Source of the DNA: Grifola frondosa
Lineage: Eukaryota > Basidiomycota > Agaricomycetes > Polyporales > Grifolaceae
DNA length: 64,000 bases
Direction of reading: 5' to 3'
NCBI GenBank assembly: GCA_001683735.1
Contig: LUGG01000005.1
Location: forward strand, 372,001-436,000
Positions within the stretch are counted from its first letter, which is position 1. Each line of letters opens with the position of its first letter. Positions 58,000-64,000 of the stretch are shown piece after piece. The notes beneath the pieces are model-generated. The model was not told the origin of the DNA, made no database searches, and saw nothing but the letters and a program-made list of their open reading frames with translations. The translations under genes and the position numbers were made by a program.

Positions 58000-58930
58000 T
58001 CCTGTGTGAGATTGAGTGTTTAAGCGCCCGCGTTAGCACTGGAGAGTCTCACCTGCTTTTCTGCTCGCGTGGCGACTGGTGCATTCGCTAGCAGTCGCTC
58101 ATCGTATCCTCCGCTCGCGGGGGATAGGACATGTCTCGGGGATGGTAGAAGGCAAAGATGGAATTGCGCTGTTCCCAACATCATGAACGCTCATGTCGCT
58201 GTCATGCTAAGACAGCCTCACGCGCTAATAATTGACAGTGGCGATGCTGCGTGGAGAGTTATAACGAGGTCGCGATTGTTGAGTGACCGTGCACAGAATC
58301 ATTCTAAATTTTGTCCAGTGGATGGGTGGAATCAACGAAGGCCCGAATCATCTACACAGCTTTTGCCTCTGCAATCGAGACCCAAGATCATTGAACGTAT
58401 CAGTATATACTGAGTATCAGTGACGCGAAACAAAAACGATGATAGCAATGAAATAGAAGCACGGGAGGAGCAGTGGTGAAGCCGATCGCACAAGTTGCGA
58501 GCTAGGGAATTACGGCGTCGGGTAACGAGAGCGTACGTGTAAGTTCATGACATATGTAATGAAGACAAAAACCTTCAGCAAAAATGTGCAGGTAGGAATA
58601 GTGACAACTTTCGAAGACAAGTGACATACTGTAAAACGACAAAAGAATAGATGTCGAGGTTGTGGGTATCATCCAAAAGCATAATTGCACGATTGGCAAA
58701 GTCCATAGGTTGGCAAAACACGGTAAATAACTATCATTCAAAGCACTGTGTGAAGATAGTGTCGTATGTCCTTGGCCGTATGCGCGGCAGCTCACCTCGC
58801 CTAAGCCGGTCAACCGTCGACATGCGTCGCGTCAACCTCTTGAGTATGGGGATTTGGCTCTTTGGCCGCGTTTCCATTTCCCACTTCTATTAGGTACGCC
58901 ACATTTTTTGAAATGAGAAGCCGCCACCAG
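58000..58930. other. Intergenic, no gene seen
   Basis: Nothing with family resemblance was found here on either strand. Confidence 0.4.
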
Positions 58931-61900
58931 CACATCTTGGATAAGAACTCACCTGACTGAACAGCCGGAGCCGGCGATGCTCGGCAAGAGGTGAAGCACT
59001 GTCTGTGGTCGCATCAGGCGTAGGCTCAATCGGTTTTGAAGATTTCACGTCTACGATTTGGGCAGTATCTTCATGAGACACGTCGAAGTGAATTTATCGA
59101 GTCAAGCAGACGAAACGCACAGCCGTATCGCCGTTCTCAACATGCTTTACGTTGTTTTCTGCATTGACGGGCTTTGCTAGATCTTCCGCCGCAACGAGAC
59201 CCGCGTCCTGCGTATCTCGCGTCGAGGGCGACTCCCATCCGCTGGAACAACGTCAACCACGGGGATCGCCGGCAAGCCATCGCCATGCTGTTCATTCGCC
59301 AGTTCAGTGTCAAACTGAGGTGGAACGCTCTTCTCCGACACTGTCTCTGCACCAGCCGAAGCATAAGGGACCGCAACTGCCACCGGAGAACCTTGTGCAT
59401 CATCTGACACCAGTACGTCGCCTTCCAATTTGTCGTCGGTACTTTCTGGTACAACATCGTCCTCCTTGTGCAATGCAATAGCTTCCACGGTGGAAGGCTC
59501 GCGTAGCGGCGGTTGTGCGGGGTTCGTGATGGCAGGAGTCGGAGGAAGTGAAGCTCCAGATGAGTTTCTTTGGACTCCGGGGTAGCGGAGGTTCTCCAGG
59601 TGCGACTGCGTTCTGCTCCGGCACCGATGGACGGAACGGTGTCCCCTTACTATCCACGGGATCCGAGTGTGCTTCAATCGGAGCGGTCTCTTTCGGGCTT
59701 TCGCCCGAGATCGGGGAAGGAACATCGACTGACTTCGCAGGCACCTCGGGGGCATGCAAGGCAGATTCGACCTCATGAGTAGTCGAAGCGGCTGCAGGAA
59801 CCACGACAGAGAGCTCGGACACGATAGTCGTGACTTCGGCATCTACGTTTGGCGAGACCTCGGTGAGCTTCTCATTCCGGGTTTCCGCTTGCGTAGATAT
59901 GTCCACGAGAGCAGCCGGCTCACTTGTGCTCAGGGCAACATCATGTCCTTGCATTGCTCCAAGAGCACAACCGGCTCCGGCGTGGGAGGAAGAGTCTTGT
60001 CTTGAGATAAGCGTCCTGGCGCATCAGGAGATGCGTCTGCTAGGACGATGTCCTGCGGAACAGTGTCTCCGGTCCCTTCAGTCTTGAGCAGTACAGCGAC
60101 AGCGATGCTGTCCTTTACGACAGAGGCAGGTTTCGCTTCGACAACAGGAATGGGTGGGAGCTCCGCCTCTGTCGTAGAGGCAGCCTCGCAGCAATCATTC
60201 CTGTCAACCCCAGGCCCTTGGACTCGTCAGACGTTTGGGCAACGGGCGACGCCGGCTTGCTCTCCTCCTCCTCTGCCAAGATCTCGCCCATCTCACCAAT
60301 CCTAGGCGTCTTACCCGTCTTCTGTCGCGGAGTCGCCTTGGTGTCTTGGGCGCCCGAGAGGGTGCTGCTTTGTGAAAAGAACGTGAAACGCCTACGCGCG
60401 GCGGTGAACGTTGAGCTCTTCCGTGAGGATGGCTCGGAGCGCGTCGATGGGCGCGGCGAGGATGCCCGCCTGGGGAAGTCGGCGAGAGCATCTGGGGCTC
60501 AGGAGGGCCGGTGGGGGCGGGCGACTGAACATTTGCTCTATTACGAGCCAGCTGATCTGCTTGCCCCCTGCCTCGACACCAGCGAGTGGCTTCAGCTGAC
60601 ACACAACGAAGTTGGGCCAAGATGACGAGATAGGATCCAGCAGGCGCGTCGCTCCAAAAGTCGATGAAGGCCTCATCAAGTTTGACGAGGTCGACCACAG
60701 TGGTCTTCGACGTCAAAGGCCGCGGACTCAGTGGGGTATGTGCGTTGGTTAGTGGCGGTAAAGGAGGGGTCTCGGCAGACAGGCCTCGGCCACGGCCAGG
60801 TGACGCCAGACGTTTCTTGCTCGACTTGCGCGAGACCGTCGGCGGCGCGGTAACTTCTACATCATTGTCAAGGAGTGTGGAGGCGAGGTCCTTACCTATC
60901 GAACTCTCGCCGAAACCTTGGTAGAAAAGTCCATCCAGTCCTTTGGCGAACCGGGCGCGTTGGAGTTGGAGTTGGAAGTAGAAGAAGGCGACTTAGGTGG
61001 CGCACGCGGCACACCGTTGCTGGATCCGTTGGCTGCCGCCTTGACGCTACCAAACGACGAGGCGGAGCGTTTCGGTTTGGGAACGCGAATCGTGGGCACT
61101 GAGGAACTTGCAGAATTGCCGTTATCAGCAGGCACGAGAGACAGTAGTCGGATGGTCTCATCGGCAAAGACGCGGGACAGCAGGGGATAGTCGCTCAAGA
61201 CGTCGTCGCCCTCCGCCCGTCCGCTGACCGCAGCTTTCCTGATCGCATCCCATACGCTTTCGTACTGTGTCTCGCTCAACTCCACTTCGGATTTAAGCGC
61301 ATCAGCAATGAGGCGCAGAGGGTGCTGCTTCGGCTTCCCAGACTTGACATCTGGCAGCCGAGTATCGACGCGAACGAATAGGGCATCATATCGACGGGTA
61401 GAAAGACGGGGACGCGGCAGCAGGTCGCCCTCGGATCCGGACGGTGTGTCTGTTGACGAGCTTCTATGGTGATAAGGGTAGCCAGTGACAAGCTCAGACA
61501 GACGCAAAGGCATCTTCTTATGCACCATCTCGTCTCTGTAGAATTCAGCACGGCATTGGTCGCTCACGAACGCACCACGCACCTTATGTGCGCCAGGAAT
61601 AGATGTTCCATTATTCGGCCCGCACGCTCCCATCGCGAGTAGAACGTCGACCAGTCGTCGGTGTCCTCGCTTCTGCGTGTCGTAAGCAACCACAGGCCGA
61701 AAAATTTAGAGAACTTGCTGCCAGATATCCGTTGCGTTCTGAGTGTGCGGCAAGCGAGGATAAGATCTCGAGCGTGGCGATAAGTAGTTGCAGATGCGCT
61801 GGTGGCAGCTTCGGCACCAACGCATCAGTGAATGCACTGGGCGAGTACGAAGACGCCCGCTCTGCTTCTGCAAAGCCAGCATACCACTGCCATGGTGCCG

Positions 61901-62676
61901 TCCCATTGCCAAAGGACTCGCCGTCCAGTCGCAGATGCCGGAGAGCCCAGCGCAGGACCGCTGCAAGGTCGTGTGGAGACCGCGTGTACTCCAGCTCGGT
62001 GTTGAAAATCATAGAAGGGGAAGTGGGTGAAGGAGAGAGCGTGGATACGGGGCTTTTCGGCCCCAACAAAGAATGAACAACGAGATCAGCCGCCGCTGCA
62101 CGTCGGGCGATGCGGAGTACCAGTGCGGGTGCATCACCCCGAGAGTGTCTTGACCTGTCGTGTGCATGCAAAAATCCGCGAGGTCAGTTCGCGTCTGCGC
62201 CAGAGATGCGGCACTTGCCTCCATGCTCGATGATCGCCGCCGAACATGCCTTGACCAGCAGCAGCGTCTCGAGCGGGCTCAGTCGTCTTTCGCCAATGAC
62301 GGAGTCGGGAAGCGTTCTGCGATCGTCTGGGTCCGCTTCAAAGACGACCCGAGCGCGCGACTACGCTCCTCCTTGGGGACAGGCAGGTTTAATGTCAAAT
62401 GTGGTGTATCTGGAATGGGTTTTCGCGCCTCCGGGGCAGGAGAAATGGGACGAGACCTCGATCTGAACAGCGAAAACCCGGAGTCTTTTTCCTTCTCCTT
62501 ACCCGCTCCTTTTCCTTCGGCTGCTGAGCAGACTCTGCAAAGTTGGTGGCAGAGGGGGAGATGGTTGGCGAGACGGCTTCGAACTTGCCCTCGAGCAAGG
62601 AGGATATCGAAGAGCGTTTGTTCGCGCTTTCCTTCTCCTTCTTTCGCGTGAACACTTTGGAGAGAAATGCAGGCAT
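58931..62676 (-). CDS. Msb1/Mug8-domain cell polarity protein
   Basis: The start MPAFLSKVFTRKKEKESANK at 62676 is followed by the Msb1/Mug8 domain: DTPHLTLNLPVPKEERSRAL, VFEADPDDRRTLPDSVIGER, LSPLETLLLVKACSAAI, IMHPHWYSASPDVQRRLISL, TRSPHDLAAVLRWALRHLRL and KLPPAHLQLLIATLEILSSL. Later blocks are MPLRLSELVTGYPYHH, YDALFVRVDTRL and LLDPISSSWPNFVVCQLKPL. Yeast Msb1 helps Cdc42 and Rho1 at the bud site, as a RhoGAP-like scaffold. A long Glu/Pro/Ser-rich tail ends near 58930. At least two frame breaks occur (near 62348-62350 and 60640). The last exons are uncertain. Confidence 0.75.
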
Positions 62677-62919
62677 GGTGACAAAAGATTAGATGAAAAC
62701 AAACAGAGATTGTGGTGGCAGGAGCCAACCCCGGAGACTTCGAATCGTGGCGAGCGTCGCTAATCTTAACCCTTACAATGGAATTAATTATTTTAATTTT
62801 AAATAGCCTTTGCGTTTGCCATTAAAGGTCAACTTTAAATCTCCCTGAAAGCAACCACTTATCTTCTAAGCTAGTTCGGTAATCCAAGTAAGATTTGCAG
62901 TTCACTTCCTCCATCAAGG
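62677..62919. promoter_or_regulatory. AT-rich divergent promoter region
   Basis: A markedly AT-rich stretch (taattattttaattttaaat at about 62786) lies between the reverse Msb1/Mug8 gene and the forward frame at 62920. Confidence 0.35.
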
Positions 62920-63965
62920 ATGTCATGCATATCATGGTCTACTACGATGAGAAATAGTGGTCCTTGGTTACGATCTTGTCGTCTGAGCAGTTGGGACATG
63001 ACGCTTCCAACTGTCTGGCGGATACAGACTTCCATTCGCCGCATGTCATCCACGGTATCCGTACCCCCTCATCAACGACAGACTCTTACAATTTGCGTCC
63101 TCATATCTCCCTTCTCTCACGCAAGATTGACGTTTGATAGCCACAACCCGAAGTCTACATTTTCGCAGGATATCCTCGCGAGAATCGAAGACGTGCGGAA
63201 GCGGTCTCTTCCACGGCCAGGCATCGATGCAAAGCTGCGACGACACCTAGATCCCTCTCGGACCACGATACCGCCTCCCGAGTTTGGTTTGCAGGTGTTC
63301 GCGAGGCTGCCTACTGAGAGGGAGCTAGATGATATCTTCCTTATGTCTAATTCGTCCAACGTTACCGACTTCCTTACACCCGCGCGCACGCACTTGGTGA
63401 GCGCGATCCCACAAACTTGCGCGACTTGCATAAGTTGGTCACCGAGCATCCGGATCTGTTTCACTGGCCGCTCACGGTCAATTGGAAGACGGCCCAGGTC
63501 GGCATTGGTCGCATCGGGCTCCGATCCATCCTCACCAAGTTAAAAAGCTCGTACACGGAAGCTTACCTAGCGCAGGAACGATCTCAGTCGCAGAAGCAGC
63601 AGTTCCAGTCACAGGAGCGGCCCCAGTCGCAGGAGTAGCCCCACTTGCAGAAATAGTTCCAATCGCAGTAGAATGAGCCAGGTGATTTTTCTTGTCTGCA
63701 ATTACTCTCGATTTCCACTCATATCTACAGTTTTGACAGGACGTATGCGTTCTGGGGCCCAAATCTCGGGTTGATGCACCCGAGGAGAAGGACGGAGTAT
63801 CTCTGGCGATTAAGTCGGAGCGACTACCGTCTATATGTCGTTTGCTCTGCGGTGTCTGCAAGAGGGTCAGACGCTGCCATGACAATCATCCTTTCTACTG
63901 AGAAGGCGCCTGCCTGGCCCTTTGACCTGCGCACATGTCCCCGGGGCTTGTCGTACTTCACGTAA
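62920..63965 (+). CDS. Unrecognised protein at the window edge
   Basis: Several forward frames look coding: KSTFSQDILARIEDVRKRSL, GLQVFARLPTERELDDIFLM, DLHKLVTEHPDLFHWPLTVN with WKTAQVGIGRIGLRSILTKL, and, after a probable intron (about 63630-63735), TYAFWGPNLGLMHPRRRTEY. They lie in different frames, needing an indel or splice near 63400. I see no signal peptide or membrane segment. The family is not recognised and the start is uncertain. Confidence 0.4.
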
Positions 63966-64000
63966 AGTTTGGAATCGATGGAAAATGCTTCGGAACCCTT

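Noticed and set aside
1..64000. tRNA, rRNA or CRISPR loci
   Set aside because: No T-loop consensus with matching stems, no rRNA core sequence and no regularly spaced short repeats were found; by eye a tRNA with an intron could still be missed.

Overview
The window is nuclear DNA of a filamentous basidiomycete, most likely an Agaricomycete of polypore type. The evidence is the gene set and gene style: short 45-65 nt introns, often many per gene; several BTB/POZ proteins; DUF6533 seven-helix-like proteins; a Ste12 regulator with a C-terminal C2H2 finger pair; and a large single-pass membrane protein typical of mushrooms. There is no sign of operons, CRISPR, rRNA or tRNA genes, or an intact transposon. 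Exon borders given here were worked out by hand from splice signals and protein-family knowledge.

Layout. 1-505: 3' end of a short-chain dehydrogenase (SDR). 0.9-6.5 kb: a BTB cluster with one intact two-BTB gene (5067-6542), one broken inverted copy and two decayed relics with their own direct repeats. 6.8-9.2 kb: a secreted GH78 rhamnosidase-like gene. 10.2-11.4 kb: a UBE2S-type E2. 11.9-13.0 kb: an SDR that has lost its catalytic Tyr and Lys. 13.3-14.3 kb: another BTB protein. 15.0-17.4 kb: divergent SRP9 and mitochondrial oxodicarboxylate carrier genes. 17.5-21.4 kb: MCD4 (GPI ethanolamine-phosphate transferase). 21.9-24.9 kb: a tandem SDR pair. 25.6-28.3 kb: an unknown protein, a small ORF and the OPI3/PEM2 phospholipid methyltransferase. 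28.5-30.9 kb: the COQ8 kinase. 31.2-32.7 kb: an RRM protein with a mitochondrial-type leader. 33.1-34.8 kb and 44.0-45.7 kb: DUF6533 genes, plus a relic at 46.2-46.7 kb. 35.1-37.4 kb: VPS36 (ESCRT-II). 40.2-42.4 kb: a single-pass membrane protein. 48.9-51.9 kb: STE12. 53.6-55.6 kb: a GC-rich tandem repeat. 58.9-62.7 kb: an Msb1/Mug8 polarity protein. The last kilobase holds an unrecognised gene.

Most recognisable genes are unlinked housekeeping functions: secretion (SRP9, MCD4), membrane lipids (OPI3), ubiquinone (COQ8), endosomal sorting (VPS36) and APC/C-type ubiquitination. Between them lie accessory, fast-evolving families (BTB, SDR, DUF6533) in several copies. Two points stand out. First, many conserved genes (GH78, MCD4, COQ8, VPS36, STE12, E2, BTB, Msb1) carry one-base frame breaks, mostly deletions in runs of C, G, A or T. 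That looks like uncorrected sequencing error rather than mass pseudogenisation. Second, the carrier gene has 5-nt and 7-nt micro-exons at equivalent positions in two of its three repeats.
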